64,000 nt of DNA from Cavenderia fasciculata (lineage: Eukaryota > Evosea > Eumycetozoa > Acytosteliales > Cavenderiaceae). Both the position numbers and the translations under genes were made by a program. Positions 24,712 through 37,012 of the stretch are shown in pieces. The notes under the pieces are model-generated. The model was given only the letters and a program-made list of their open reading frames with translations, had not been told where the DNA came from and searched no databases. Where the stretch lies: positions 682,001-746,000 of the forward strand of contig NW_004457639.1 of NCBI RefSeq assembly GCF_000203815.1. Reading direction: 5' to 3'. The stretch's first letter is position 1. Each line of letters opens with the position of its first letter.

Positions 24712-27166
24712 ATGAATCACTTTATTTTAAAGTCATCTTCGTCTAGACTTGCTACTTCTGTTACAAGTAGATATTTACATACATTATGTAATAACAGTTC
24801 ACAGGTACCTACATATAGTATCAATTATTATTATTAGATGAATGACCCTAACTTGTTTCCCTTTCACACCTATATAGTTTAGAAAAGCTTCTACTACAGC
24901 AGATAAGATTAGTACCGCTTCTTCTTCTTCAAGAGTGAATTCTATTCATTCATCAATGTTTTATAACCATTCATCTAAATCTTTATTATTCAATAATGAA
25001 TTAACTGGTGATAATGATATTACAAGTTTAAACTCTATTAGAAATGTATCAACAAAAAGAAAAGCTGTTAGTGTATGTGTATAAATAGAGATAGATATAT
25101 ATAATTATATTAATCCTTTTTATTTCTTAGATGTTTTCTGATCAATTTAAACAACAACATAAACAACAATATAAACAAGAACAAGATCAACAACAACAAG
25201 ATGAATATAGTGAAGATTATAGAAATACATTTAATGGAGTACCACAACCATTGGAAGTAAAGGTTGTATCAAACTTTTCATTGTTTAAGACACTTTTGGC
25301 ATTGGCTTTGGTTGGTGGTGCTGTTTACTATTATATTGGTGGAAACACGAGTGGAGGTGCATCGGGAGGAGGTGGAATCTACTCTATCCTAGCACCACGC
25401 AACTACTCTAGCATCAACAAACGTCCAACCGAAACATTTGACGACGTTGTTGGTGCAGAGGAGGCCAAGAGCGAGTTGCAAGACCTCGTCGATTACCTCC
25501 GTAATCCAGGCAAATACGCCGAGCGTAACATTGTCACCCCAAAGGGTATCCTTTTGGTTGGTCCACCAGGCACTGGAAAGACCCTGTTGGCAAAGGCATT
25601 GGCTGGCGAAGCCCGTATCCCATTCATCAGCATCAATGGCTCTGAATTTGAAGAAATGTTTATTGGTGTTGGTGCAAAGCGTGTACGTGAACTCTTTGCA
25701 GAGGCAAGAAAGATGGCACCATGTATTGTCTTTATCGATGAAATCGACTCGGTCGGTGGAAGTCGTAGCAAGAGAATCAACTATCATCCATCCGATGCTC
25801 TCAATCAATTGTTGGTTGAACTCGACGGTTTCACCGGTCGTGAAGGTGTCATTGTCTTGGCTGCCACCAATTTCCAAGAGACTCTTGATCCTGCTCTTGT
25901 TAGATCAGGTCGTTTCGATCGTTCCATTCAAGTTCAACTTCCAGATTGTAAATCAAGAAAAAAAATATCGAATTATATTTAAAGAATAAGAAATTTTCTC
26001 TAAGTATGTAAAAAAAAAAAAGAAAAAGAAAATAGAAAAGAAAAAAATTATATTTATTATTTTTATTTATTTTTTATTTAGATGTAAATACACAAATATT
26101 AGCACAATCAACACCAGGATTTTCAGGAGCAGATTTATTTAATTTGGTGAATTGGGCAGCATTGGATACAACAAAAAATAATCAACCAGAAATCTCAATG
26201 GAGTCTTTGGAAAATGCAAAGGAAAATATTATTATGGGCAAGGAAAGACATTCATTGATTCTTACAGATGAAGCCAGAAAAATATGTGCCTATCACGAGG
26301 CTGGACATGCGCTAGTGGCAATCAAGACACAAGGTGCAAAGGATATTCACAAGGCTACCATCATGCCACGTGGTGATGCTCTTGGTCTTGTGTCGATGCT
26401 TCAAAGAGACGACTTTTTCCAAACAAAGAAGCAATACTTGGCAGAGATGGATGTGGCCATGGGAGGCCGTGCTGCGGAAGAATTGATCCTTGGTGACGAG
26501 AATATCAGTCAAGGTGCATCGAGCGATATCAAAAAGGCAACCTCAATTGCAAAGCAAATGGTCATGAAGTTGGGTATGAGCGATGAAGTTGGAAAAATCT
26601 ACATTGATTCTGAAAAGAAACTCTCCCCTCAACAACGTGAAATGGTCGATCGTGAAGTCAAAAAGTTCTTGGATCAATCTTATGACCGTGCTCGTAAGCT
26701 CCTAGAAGATTACTCGGCCGAGCACCATCTCTTGGCAAAGGCTCTTATCGAATATGAAACCTTAAATCTCGACGAAATTATGGCAATCATTGAAAAGAGA
26801 CAACTCCCAAAGACAAAGAAAAATAGAGATGCCTTGATCAAGGATCGTGAAGATAAAGATAAAAAGAGACAAGAAGAAATGAAAAAAGTTAAACCAATTG
26901 CACAACCAGTTTCCACTAGATTGACTGGAGTTTTCTTACCTCCTGGTCAACAACCAACTCAACAAGGTCAAGTTCAACAACAACAACAAGTTCAACAACC
27001 ACAACCTACAAGATCAAGAACCGTTTTTATTCAAAATCAACCACAACCACCACAGCAACAACAACAACAACAACAACAAGGTCAATCTCAACAAAATAAT
27101 AATAATAATAATCAAAATGGAAAGAATATTCCAGTTGTTGATAATAATAATAATGATAGAAAATAA
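24712..27166 (+). CDS. Mitochondrial AAA+ zinc metalloprotease, FtsH/Yme1-type, with an apparent frame break
   Basis: The model is join(24712..24804, 24878..25072, 25131..26003, 26082..27166), about 748 residues. The Ser/Arg/His-rich N-terminus with few acidic residues fits a mitochondrial presequence. A single membrane helix lies in exon 3 ([20 protein letters not shown]), which favours an i-AAA (Yme1, plant FtsH4/11) topology over two-helix m-AAA proteins. AAA motifs are Walker A GPPGTGKT, pore EEMFIGVGA, Walker [10 protein letters not shown], and an SRH ending VRSGRFDR. The protease domain in exon 4 has the HEXXH zinc site HEAGH and a downstream Asp-containing motif. The tail is Gln- and Asn-rich. 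In exon 3 the frame must shift by one base at the A-run around 25956-25968: before it the frame ends soon in TAA, after it the other frame reads [11 protein letters not shown] and splices in phase. One missing A explains this. The rest looks fully functional. Confidence 0.9.
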
Positions 27167-27174
27167 ATATTTAT

Positions 27175-30100
27175 TTATTTTAAAATTGATAATAATTGAT
27201 TAATTAAATCTTTACAAGCAATTGCATCTGGATCTTGGGAGGAAACACTTTCCGATAAGATTTGACTAAAAGTTTGTTGCATTTGGTAATATCGTTGTGC
27301 ATCGGAGAATAGAATCGATGGAGAACATTTTAGGATGGTTGAAAGTAATCTGATTCCCGATAATTTCAAAGTATAGCTATTGCCACTTTCGACAGAGTCT
27401 AGCAAAATGTCATAGAGGTCATCTCCATAGTCACTGATATTCTTTTCCTCTGGTAATCTACTAATCATTGTAAACAATATTTGGTTGATTGATACCTTTT
27501 TCTTTACGAGGAGGATGGAGGAAGAGTTGTGGTTGTTGTGATCGGAACTGAAAATATTGACAAGCGATGGAATGATTGATTTTGAAACTTTGACAAGTGA
27601 TTCAACTTGGAGTACTTTGGTAACTGTCAATAAAGTGTAGTAGAGCATTGGTGTGACTGTGGCAGTAATACTGTCTGGTGTTTTGAGTATCTTTAGGATG
27701 GTCGGTAATGCTTGATGAACCGATTTGATGTCTTTGATTTGTGACATTCCACTCTTGTGTATTAAATCAAATGAAAAGGTTTTCCAAAGGTATCCTTCAT
27801 CATTGACAGATGCACAAACCATAAATGCCAAACAATCTCCTGCTCCCATTTGTAATTTCTTAATTTCCTCTGCTGTAGAGCCAACTACTTGTTGTAAATG
27901 AAACAAAGTGTCTACAACTTGGGCGACACTATGAATAAATGGTTCCATTTCCACTCCATTTAATAATAAACTATTACATAATGAAAACATGACCAATTTC
28001 ATTGTCACTATCGAGGAATCCTTGTTGATGGCCATGGTAATATTTTCATTTGACAACATTGATAAACTAGTTGGTACCCAATAGATACAAGGGAAATAAC
28101 TACAACATTCTGATGATAGTTTTCTAATGTCCATCAATAGATTATTTGATCTTATTCTTTTTGATAATAGTTGGTAAAGTTGATCTACAACCAAAATTCT
28201 ATCTCCTCCACTTATTAATGCATTTTGATGGTCACCATTTGTTTGTTTTTGTTGATGAATATGTTTTAACAATGATTTTAAAAACAAAATGGGTGATAAA
28301 ATTTGAAAGATTTCATGTTCTTGAAATTCACTATCATTGCCTACTATCATTTGTTGATCCATTTTTAATCTAGATATGTCCAATAAATGTTCAACTATAA
28401 AACTACTCTTTACCAATGATAATAATTTTTGTAATATCTTTGTTAAATTACCATCTTTTGGATTTGAAAACCATTTAATCTTAAATATATTAAATATTAT
28501 TATTAAATTTTTTTCTCTCAACTAAAATATAAATTAATACAAGCAAGAATAGACATGACTTTTTTAATACTCAACATACATTTTTAAATATTGATGGTAT
28601 TAAATTTAATAACTGATTAATATCAATAGTAGTAGTAATGGGTTGTTTCGAATCAAATAAAAGATTTGAAGGTGAAATATCATCATTCGTTTCATTGCTA
28701 TCAATTTCATTATGTCTAATAATTTAAATTAAAAGTGTTAATAAATTATTTGTTGTTTTCTATTTTGTTTTATACATACAAAACCAAATCAATAAATAAT
28801 TCAAAAACAGACATTGTATTAAATTCCAATAATGATGAAAGAGTATTTTCAAGTACCAATTTTTCTTGATCATTTGTAGTGTCATTGATAATGAGAAATA
28901 TTAATTTCCTTGTCAATTGATTTACCTCTAAACCATTAAATATTATTTGAATTCTTTTTGTAAATTCTTTATCTTGTTTATATAAAATTTTTAACAATTG
29001 ATTTAATAACTTTTCACTATAAATAAATAAATAAATATTAGGTTTCTTTTTTCTCTATCTATTTGTTTTACATACAATAAAATATTATCATTAAATTTTA
29101 AAACAATGGATGGAACTTTAATCAAATATTCCAATAATAGTAATGAATTTGATGTATTTGATATTGTTTCCATAGTTGAAACAAAATGATAGAGTAGTGA
29201 TTGATTTGTAATGATGGATTTAGCAATAAAATTGAGCGTTGCATTGTTGGGTTCTTCTTGTTTTGATAAAACCATTGATATTATATTTTCTATTGTTCTA
29301 TCACCATCATTGTTATCGCTATTGAGATTCAAAGAAAATGTGATCCCAATTAAAATGGAACAATAATGTTTTGTCCTCTTTTCATTATTGTATTGAGCCA
29401 AATGATAAGAGACAATTAATAATTTATCAACATTATCATTTTTAAATTGATTCATTTTCTTTTCAGATAATAATCCCAATATTAATATAAATGATATACA
29501 ACAATAATCAATCCTTTCATCATCCTAAAAAGAAAAAAGAAATAAAATAAGTAAATATTAATATCATTTATAATTATTTCTTTTTCTTTTTTTTTCATTA
29601 CATTTAATAATAATTTTAAATAATATTCAACTAATTTATCTTTGGTTGATAGAGAATATTGAAAATAGAGTAATGGTAATATACCAATATAAAATTCTTT
29701 TGATTCACATGCCTCATCGCAATGATTTATATATTCCTTTAACATCCTAATTGCTATACAATAAAGTGATTTTGATTGAACATTTGAATACCACTAAAAT
29801 ATAAAAGAGTTATTAATAAGTGTCTCTAGACATACATCTTAAATTTTGAATTTACCAATAATAAATGATCAATAAAAGATGTCAAAGTATTTAGAAATGA
29901 TTGATCAATGTTGAATTGATCATTGAGGATATTTAGAGATGATGAAATAAAACAATCGGCAGTGTCTATTGATAGTTTGGTTGGTTGTTGTTTAACCAAT
30001 GAATTTGGTATAACCATTTCTACGATTGGTTCCAATAAATATTGTCTAATCGTAAGAGAATGACCTGCTACTGATCCTCTCTGCTGCTGATAAGACATAA

Positions 30101-30723
30101 AGTATTTCAATAACAAGATTGTATCTAATGCCTTTCTTTTCAAAGAGTCATCTACAAGATTGGTAATAATACGATTGATTGATTTAAAAAATCGTTCCAA
30201 ATGATTATTATACAAGTATCTAAACAATATCAATGGTCTATAATATTGTTTAAATGTTGTTGTAGTAGAGGCAGCAGAAGCAGATTGATTATCCAATGTA
30301 ATTCCTATAATTGTGTCATCAACCAATGTAGACTTTTTAAACTCGTGTTTATGTATATCTATAAACGATCTTGTCATTGCTTCAATGATAGATATCATTA
30401 TACTATCATCATCATCGTCTCCCTCCTTTTGATTTTCCAATTCTCTATCAATCGTAGAGAATGAATCATTTTCCTTTGGATCTACAATTATGTACACCGA
30501 GATTTATTAATAAACATACAACATATCATAACAAGATATTATTACTACAATACATACTATCCAATAATAGGTGGGTATCTCTATCCTTATCATCATGATT
30601 CAATAGTTGTAGAAGAGCTTGTCCTAATGAAAGTTGTTGTTTCTTTTGATGATTGTTATCATTGTCATCTCCATCATCATTATCATTATCAGCAGCAGTG
30701 TGGCTGATTCTACTTAATATCAT
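27175..30723 (-). CDS. Large uncharacterised helical-repeat-like (HEAT/ARM-like) protein, 1,050 aa
   Basis: Seven exons, complement(27175..28521, 28580..28715, 28780..29016, 29076..29524, 29602..29793, 29856..30481, 30558..30723), join in phase. ATG 30723 (MILSRISH) is chosen because upstream sequence gives no in-frame ATG, although an exon ending near 30843 could extend the protein. Residues 5-30 are acidic and Asn-rich; the rest is almost wholly predicted helix with Leu/Ile-rich amphipathic segments about 35-45 residues apart (for example LILFRYLYNNHLERFFKSI and IGILPLLYFQYSL), typical of HEAT/ARM scaffolds. No catalytic motif, signal peptide or clear membrane helix is present. I could not place it in a family; large solenoid adaptors (TTI1, FOCAD, AP-5 beta, Integrator-type) are candidates only by architecture. 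It converges with the Yme1-like gene, with 8 bp between the two stop codons. Confidence 0.75.
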
Positions 30724-31255
30724 AATAATCGAGTAACTCCTTTCACTCTCTAAGTGGTTTGATGGTGTGAACAACAAGCAAAGGGGTAGGACAAAAAAAA
30801 AATTAATAAAAATAATAATAATTAGATAAAAAAATCCACATACGAACAAGTTTATCCAATAACTCTTTATCTTTTCTCTCTCTCTCTTTCTTTTCTCTAT
30901 ATATATTTATAAGTTTTAGGTTTAATTGTTTTACTAATTCAAAAAAACATGAAAAGTAAGATTTAAATTTTATTACAAATACATTGCAAAGGGGAACCTT
31001 GATATTGTTTTAGGGAGGGCGAGTGTAGAGGTGGAGTGGTTGGTTTGTTGGTTTGTTGAACGACTACATAACTGACTATATATTTACAGGATATTATATG
31101 TTAATTGTTTGTTGATTGTTTTTCTTGGTTTTTTTTTTTTTAATCTTTAATAATTATTAGTTTGGTTTGGTTGTTGGATGTGATAGGTGGAGGTGGAGGG
31201 GGATGATTAGTACTATTTATTAATATTATTACTATTGTGTGGATGAATGGGGATA

Positions 31256-31291
<36 letters not shown>

Positions 31292-31392
31292 ATGACGCTT
31301 ATTTTTGTGTAGGCGTTTTTTGACTACAATACAATCTACAGTTTTTAACTTGTTATTATTATTATTATTAACTATTATACTCTTTTTCTTTT
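30724..31392. other. Intergenic with TTA repeats
   Basis: 669 bp upstream of the helical-repeat gene and downstream of the 7TM gene. A possible non-ATG 5' exon of the former may end near 30843 at a GTATGT donor. There is an (ATT)n run at 31257-31286. A short inverted pair (GACGCTTATT at 31294 and GGCGTTTTTTG at 31312) lies nearby. No gene is supported. Confidence 0.4.
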
Positions 31393-32382
31393 TTAGTGAA
31401 TTGGAGTACCAGAAACTGTAGTTTCTTGTGGTTCTTGTTCCTCACCAGAGGTAAAGGTGGCACCAGTTTCAGTGTCCATGGCGTTGGTGGCGATGGTCTT
31501 GTCTTCACCTGAAACAAAGTCCATGTTCTTCATCTTGGCAGACCAAGCAGAGCCTGACTTTTGCATGTCCTTGTCGTTGGTTGGCTTCCAGCAGACAAGC
31601 ATAGCATAGTTGAAGAGGGCGACGACGACACGATTGATAAACAACCATCTGATGTGTTGCTTGTCGTTGAGTGCTGGCCAGTAGGTCATGGAAACCATAG
31701 CAATGGTGAAAATAATGGCAGTGATAACGACGACGACAGAGAGACGGGCGACAGCCTTCATACGGATGTAGGTGGCCTTGGCGAGTTGACCGTGAGCAGA
31801 AATATCAGAGACCTTTTTAAACTCGAGCCAGATGATGAGACCAATGACGAGGTAGCCAATAGATACACCGAATCCGTAAAAGCCGAGGAAAATGTTGGTC
31901 ATCCAGAATGGCCACCAGATGGCCATGGCGATGATCCAACCGATAAAGAGGATGATATTTAGAATGATGATGGTCCACTTGATACCTGGGAAGACACGTT
32001 GGATGGTCTTTGAAAAGTTGACGGCAGTAATAATGTCGCACCAGGCCAAGAGAATAAAGAGATAGGCAGAGATGAAAAAGCCAAAACCAAACAAGAGGAA
32101 GAACGACAATGAGTATACTTCTCTGACCTTGGCCATCATTTCAATGTGACGCAAGGTAAAAAACAAAGAACCAATGGTCAATTGCGTTGTACTGATAAAC
32201 GATGCCTTCTTGTACATGCGACGTTGGATCCAGAGACGACGGAAACCTTCGACAGTGGATGCCAAAAAGACTACGAAAAAGACAGCTGCATAAGCTCTGC
32301 AACCTGCTTCATCGCAATCAAAACCCCAAGAGGCTACTGGATCACAATAACATTGTGTTCTATCTATTCCTTCTTCAGACAT
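31393..32382 (-). CDS. Seven-helix integral membrane protein, family not recognised
   Basis: A single-exon gene of 329 residues, ATG at 32382. The short N-terminus is Cys-rich (CYCDPVASWGFDCDEAGC, positions about 11-28) and likely extracytosolic. Seven hydrophobic segments can be counted: about residues 30-50, 62-80 (weaker), 90-112, 133-153, 160-185, 212-235 and 243-265. The tail is hydrophilic and ends in an acidic/Thr stretch. There is no DRY or NPxxY motif, so a class A receptor is unlikely; the overall shape resembles the THH1/TOM1-like protein at 1.3 kb without clear sequence identity. Codons are strongly G/C-ending and there is no intron, suggesting strong expression. Function unknown. 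Cysteines at the N-terminus may form disulphides. Confidence 0.8.
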   Translation of the reverse strand: MSEEGIDRTQCYCDPVASWGFDCDEAGCRAYAAVFFVVFLASTVEGFRRLWIQRRMYKKASFISTTQLTIGSLFFTLRHIEMMAKVREVYSLSFFLLFGFGFFISAYLFILLAWCDIITAVNFSKTIQRVFPGIKWTIIILNIILFIGWIIAMAIWWPFWMTNIFLGFYGFGVSIGYLVIGLIIWLEFKKVSDISAHGQLAKATYIRMKAVARLSVVVVITAIIFTIAMVSMTYWPALNDKQHIRWLFINRVVVALFNYAMLVCWKPTNDKDMQKSGSAWSAKMKNMDFVSGEDKTIATNAMDTETGATFTSGEEQEPQETTVSGTPIH

Positions 32383-34899
32383 GATGAATGTTGTGGTTGT
32401 ATATTATTGTTTAAAAAGAATAGCAAATATTGTTTTTACAAAAGAAAGATGGAAAAAAAAAAGATGGATGGATGAATCGATTGAAAAGATAATCTCTAAC
32501 TAGAATTGTAACAAACAAGTAGTAAACACAAACAATTGATGAATGATGATTTGGTCGTTGAGAGAGTTTGATGGTATGAGGCAAAAAAGGAAAAGGCAAC
32601 AAAACAAACAAACGGTCGAAGAAGGCAAAAAGTAATGGGGGATGGAAAGAGGGGGTGTGATTTTGTGGGATTGGTTGTGGGGAGGGGGGTTGATCAGAAT
32701 TGGAAAAGGAATCATAGTGATTGAGATAGAAAGAATCGATGAGTTGTTTAAAAAAAAAAAAAGATAACGTTGTAATGTTAGTAATTTGAATTGCAAGGCA
32801 GAGAGAAAAGTAGATTTTGGGAAAAAGGCATAGGAGTAGATTTTGGGAAAAAGAGAGTAGAAACATATAATAATAATATGACGTCATACCTTTTGTTTTT
32901 GTAATACTTGTAGGAGAAATAAATAACTTTTACTTTACAGCGTCTGATGAATTAAAAATGGAACAATGTTATAACTAACTAGAGAGAGAGACTATTGTTG
33001 GTTGTGATAATAAATAAAAATACTTTTGAACTGTTTCTTTTAAACCTTTGTGTTCTTTAGGCTCACCGACTATTGTTGTGTGCCAAGAGTATCACATGAT
33101 AATAATTGCACATGTTGTGTTAACTACTCAACAAACATTCAAAGCAAGCAATCATCAGCGGCAGCTAGATGAAGATATGTATCATAGATCATGGAGATAT
33201 CATCTCTCATGCAAAAGTTTTTTGGGTGAGATTGAGGGTGGGGTGCATGCAAAACAGTGTGGTAGAGACGGTTCGAAAGGGGCTACAGGGAAGGTACGGG
33301 TGCCCTGAGGGTTTTGAACGAAAATGGCAATTATTAATCGAAAATTAAAAAAAAAGTTGATTGGTCTGTTGCTTCAAGTACAGTGCAAAGAGTTCAGCTA
33401 ATATATTGAACACTTGCCAATGAATAGTTAACGACTCGAATCTCTAAAACATAGTGGGGAGATTTTTTGATCTGATGAGACATCTTTTCCAATCAATCTA
33501 TAAATAAACCCAAGATGCTTCTGATTTGGTTTGGGGTCCGGTTCTCTGGTTTCCTGCCAGAACCACTCAAACAAAAGAATACAGAGCCAAGATGGTGCAC
33601 CACCAGAACTTGAGATCCACATTACTTCTGTCATCATACTGTACCAAGACAGTTTTGGTCAATCACATCCTCCTGTTTAACGCATAATAAATCCTTTGGG
33701 ATGCCATGGAATAGGGTATGATCTTAATTTTTTTATCACACTCTACTCTCATCGCTCTCACCCACTTTCGAGCTGATGTGTGTTGTGTGTGTGTTTTATC
33801 ACATGATCAGCAGTTGTCCTTCATTGTGTTGTTTGAATGAATAATTATCAGTTGGTGGCCCCTTCTTGTACTGTTTCTATTATTAATACTCAATCATGGT
33901 TGATTGATTGTCGTGAAACACGACTCCTCATTTGTGATCGCGTTGCTGCTAGGAAGGAAACGGATAATAAATTTATCTTTATACAACAAATTCGGTAGGA
34001 TCATTTGCAGAAGCCGTATTTCATTGTATTGGTGACAGAACAACAGAAGAATGAGGTTTAAAGCATTGTGGGGAGAATCCCTTAAATTTTGATATAAATA
34101 ACACGAAATGTGATTACTCGTGATTATGAATCATTATTAATCTGACACGCGAGATTGAACCGTTGCCAAGCGCAGATCAAACAATCTCATGAAAAAAATA
34201 TCTTTTTTTTACGGACGTGTTCTACCCATAGAACAAAAGTCTTTATACCAACCATCTCATTTCCCTAAATAGATAAAAAATCTATCAACCCATTCAATGA
34301 CAATACAAATAAAAATTAAATAAGGGAGGGATTCATAGTAGACAGATAAATTGAATAATAGAGAATTATGAAATAAAAAATTTATCGTACAGTATCTGAT
34401 CAGATCGCCCTTGACTAAATGGGAAGGCCTCGAAAACATTGAAACCAAGACCACACCATTTTATCGACTTGCTTGGTTGTGGAGTCACATGAGAGATCTA
34501 AAAATAAACTATAGTTGATCTTGGTTAAAGATTTGACCAATGACTTTAACGGGCATTCGGCAGGATTCGATCATTTGCAGTGGATCTCCAAGTCATCTGA
34601 AAACAGATTAAAAAAGTGTGGTTGATTAACAAGATTTGTAGCTACTCTTTGAGGATCTATTTTAATTGTCCAATAGAATCATATGTTGTGTTTAAGAGGC
34701 CAAGCTCCACACAAAGAAAAGAGGAGTCACTTTTCGACCTTTTTGTCTAGTGTTCTTTCAATGATTAGAATCAATGATTTAGTTGATGATTTATAAATAA
34801 TTGCCTGTACAGACGAAAGGCTGCTTTGTTTATTATTACACATGTGTTATTAATTTTTTTAGATTAGAAAACTGTTTATCTTTTTTCTTTTTTCTTTTC
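32383..34899. other. Gene-poor 2.5-kb region
   Basis: Upstream of the 7TM gene (to about 32950) there are purine-rich tracts. From about 33050 to 34700 the base composition is less AT-rich than ordinary spacers, and there are two loosely similar segments: TTCGGTAGGATCATTTGCAG at 33991 and TTCGGCAGG...GATCATTTGCAG at 34556, and GTGGGGAGA at 33456 and 34069. Short open frames exist on both strands but none has splice sites, codon bias or a recognisable motif. This looks like decayed repeat or gene sequence. Confidence 0.4.
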
Positions 34900-36701
34900 T
34901 TAATCTTCAATCAAAAAGACTAATTTTTTTAAAGTTTTAGGATTTGAAATATTATCCTTTAGATATTTGTTGATTCTATTATACAAGAGGTTCTTTGTTG
35001 ACAAAGAGAATGGAATACTTTTGAGTATTTGATGGAAATGGACTAGTTTTGAAATTAAAATTGATCTGAACACTTTGTTGTTTTCTTGTTTCTTTATGCT
35101 ATCCAACAACTTTTCAATATGAAATATTGCGATACCAGTATCATATGAATCAGAATCATCAAATAATGTTGTTATTTGATGAATCAATTCAGAATAATCT
35201 TGAAGAGTTGCAAATTGAGGAGGAGTAGGAGGTTGATCACTGCCATTGACAGGAAACTCACTGTTGAGGTTTGAGATCTCTTGATTTTGTGGATAGAGAT
35301 CTGATGAGCAATGATAATTCCATTTTTAATCCAATCAATGATTTCTAATTTCTTATTTGCTGATGGACAAACATTTTCTCGGTAAGCCTGTTCAAGCAAT
35401 CTTTTAACGAGTATGGTTTTCTGTGCACCAGCTTCCAATAAAATGATGTTACAATAAATGTCAAAGATTGGATCCTCTTCATCATCATCATCATCATCTT
35501 TGCTTGCATGGAATTGATAATAAATTGAAAATAAAGAAAACAATAGGTCTGATCCTTCGTTGTTGTCATTAATGAGGTAGAGACGGACGGCTTCATCAAA
35601 CAAAGTATTTACGTAATGAGCAACCTTGTCTGGATATTTTTCACACAATCTAACGAGTTGGGCTTCATCTTGAGTGTCAAAGTGTCGGCTCAAAATGATT
35701 TTAAACATTGGTGGGAAATAAATGACTGGATCCATTCCAATTGATCCATCAAATACCCAACCAATAAGTTTTGTATAAACAAATTGATCCACCATGTCAG
35801 TACTAAAACCTTTTGTATACAATAGCTTGGAGACTACAATCTGTAAATATTTTCTTCTCTCTGTGATTGATTCTAATCTTTCAAAATATTTGATCACTAG
35901 GTCAACCATTTCTTGTTCATGACTTGGATCATCCATTATTTTAATAACTGTTGATCCTAATCTTGAATCAATCTAAAAAATTTAATTAATAAATATAATA
36001 ATAATATTATATTATGTATTTTTGATCGACTTACAATGTTTGAATGTTGTTGAAATAAAGAAGAAGCTTCTTTGATAACATATTGATGATTTGAATTGAT
36101 TGATTTTTCAAACAATTGATTAATAAAATCACGATCGACCACTTTAATCTCCTTGTAATAGCTACAAAGTGCAAATAGACTATGAGGTTGTAATGGTTGT
36201 TTACCATTGATGATACGTTTACAACCTTGATTTATCATTGGTTGATAGGGAGAATAATCAGTTGTTTCATCAGAGTAAAAATGACATTTTTGAAGAAATG
36301 TAAACAACTCGTAATGAACAAGTGGATTATCCTCTTTTTCTATTGATAATTTAATAACTCTGTTAAAAAAAAAGAAAAAATTAATTAAAAAGAGAAATAA
36401 AATAATAAAATGTGTTTGTTTAATACATACCTTTGAAATAATTCAGTTGAACGATGAATAACAAGAGAAGGTTCATGACTTTGGAAATTCAAAAGGTTGA
36501 TGATACCAAGGACAATTAATTTCTCTTCCCAAGTAATCGATTCTTCTTGATCGCCTAAAAATTGATGTATTGGAGAATGACGCTGTATAATGTTTGGTCA
36601 TGAGGTAAACCAATAGACACAAGAAATGCAAAACATCTGTTTGGTTTTTGTTTTCCAAAGTCTTTTGCGACCTTCAACATGATCCTCCGTTCTCGTTTCA
36701 T
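34900..36701 (-). CDS. Uncharacterised helical protein with two apparent single-base frame breaks
   Basis: The model is complement(34900..35972, 36035..36359, 36431..36701), about 556 residues once two one-base gaps are allowed. ATG 36701 gives MKRERRIMLKVAKDFG. Exon 1 shifts frame in a T-run near 36558 (QYINF then LGDQEES), and exon 3 shifts near 35306-35320 (WIKNGII then CSSDLYPQ). On each side the sequence reads as normal protein and all splice phases agree, so a base has probably been lost twice. The protein is helical, without membrane segments, and has an Asp/Glu run (about residues 360-370) and a short Pro/Gln linker. Repeating helical pairs (LFALCSYYKEIKVVDRDFI, DLVIKYFERLESITERR) hint at a solenoid fold, possibly of organellar-RNA type, but I do not recognise it. 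Either a real gene with assembly errors or a young pseudogene. Confidence 0.65.
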
Positions 36702-36871
36702 ATTGATATAAATAGATAAATAAAATAGATTGATTAAAACAGATAAAGAGTACGAAAATTACACTATAAAAATAAAAGCGGTTTGACAATGAGAACTACG
36801 TAAGTGGCAAAAGTCTCAAAACAAAAGAAGTTTAATTCATTTTAATTATTAATAAGTAAGTAATAAGAGAC

Positions 36872-37012
36872 CTGCAAAGATTATGATCATTTATAATATC
36901 TATTTAAAGGGGTCACCTTCTCAATCATTAATTATAAAGTAATTACAATTTTATAAGGAGGAATTAGGTGACGAACCTGAACATTTTGTGGGCTGTTTTT
37001 GGATCTTTGCAG
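36872..37012. repeat. Imperfect palindromic element (possible MITE)
   Basis: CTGCAAAGAT at 36872-36881 is mirrored by ATCTTTGCAG at 37003-37012, and TCACCT at 36913-36918 by AGGTGA at 36966-36971. The spacing between the two motifs is 31 bases on both sides. The intervening bases are not complementary, so if this is an element it is old. Confidence 0.35.

Noticed and set aside
25940-25990. Programmed frameshift in the Yme1-like gene
   Set aside because: The A-run is a plain homopolymer, the family is not known for frameshifting, and similar one-base problems occur in other genes here.
33428-33637. Minus-strand 69-codon frame
   Set aside because: No ATG context, splice sites or recognisable motif; composition looks random.
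34140-34200. tRNA-like stretch (GAGATTGAACC)
   Set aside because: No T-arm pairing or cloverleaf could be folded; no tRNA gene was found anywhere in the window.
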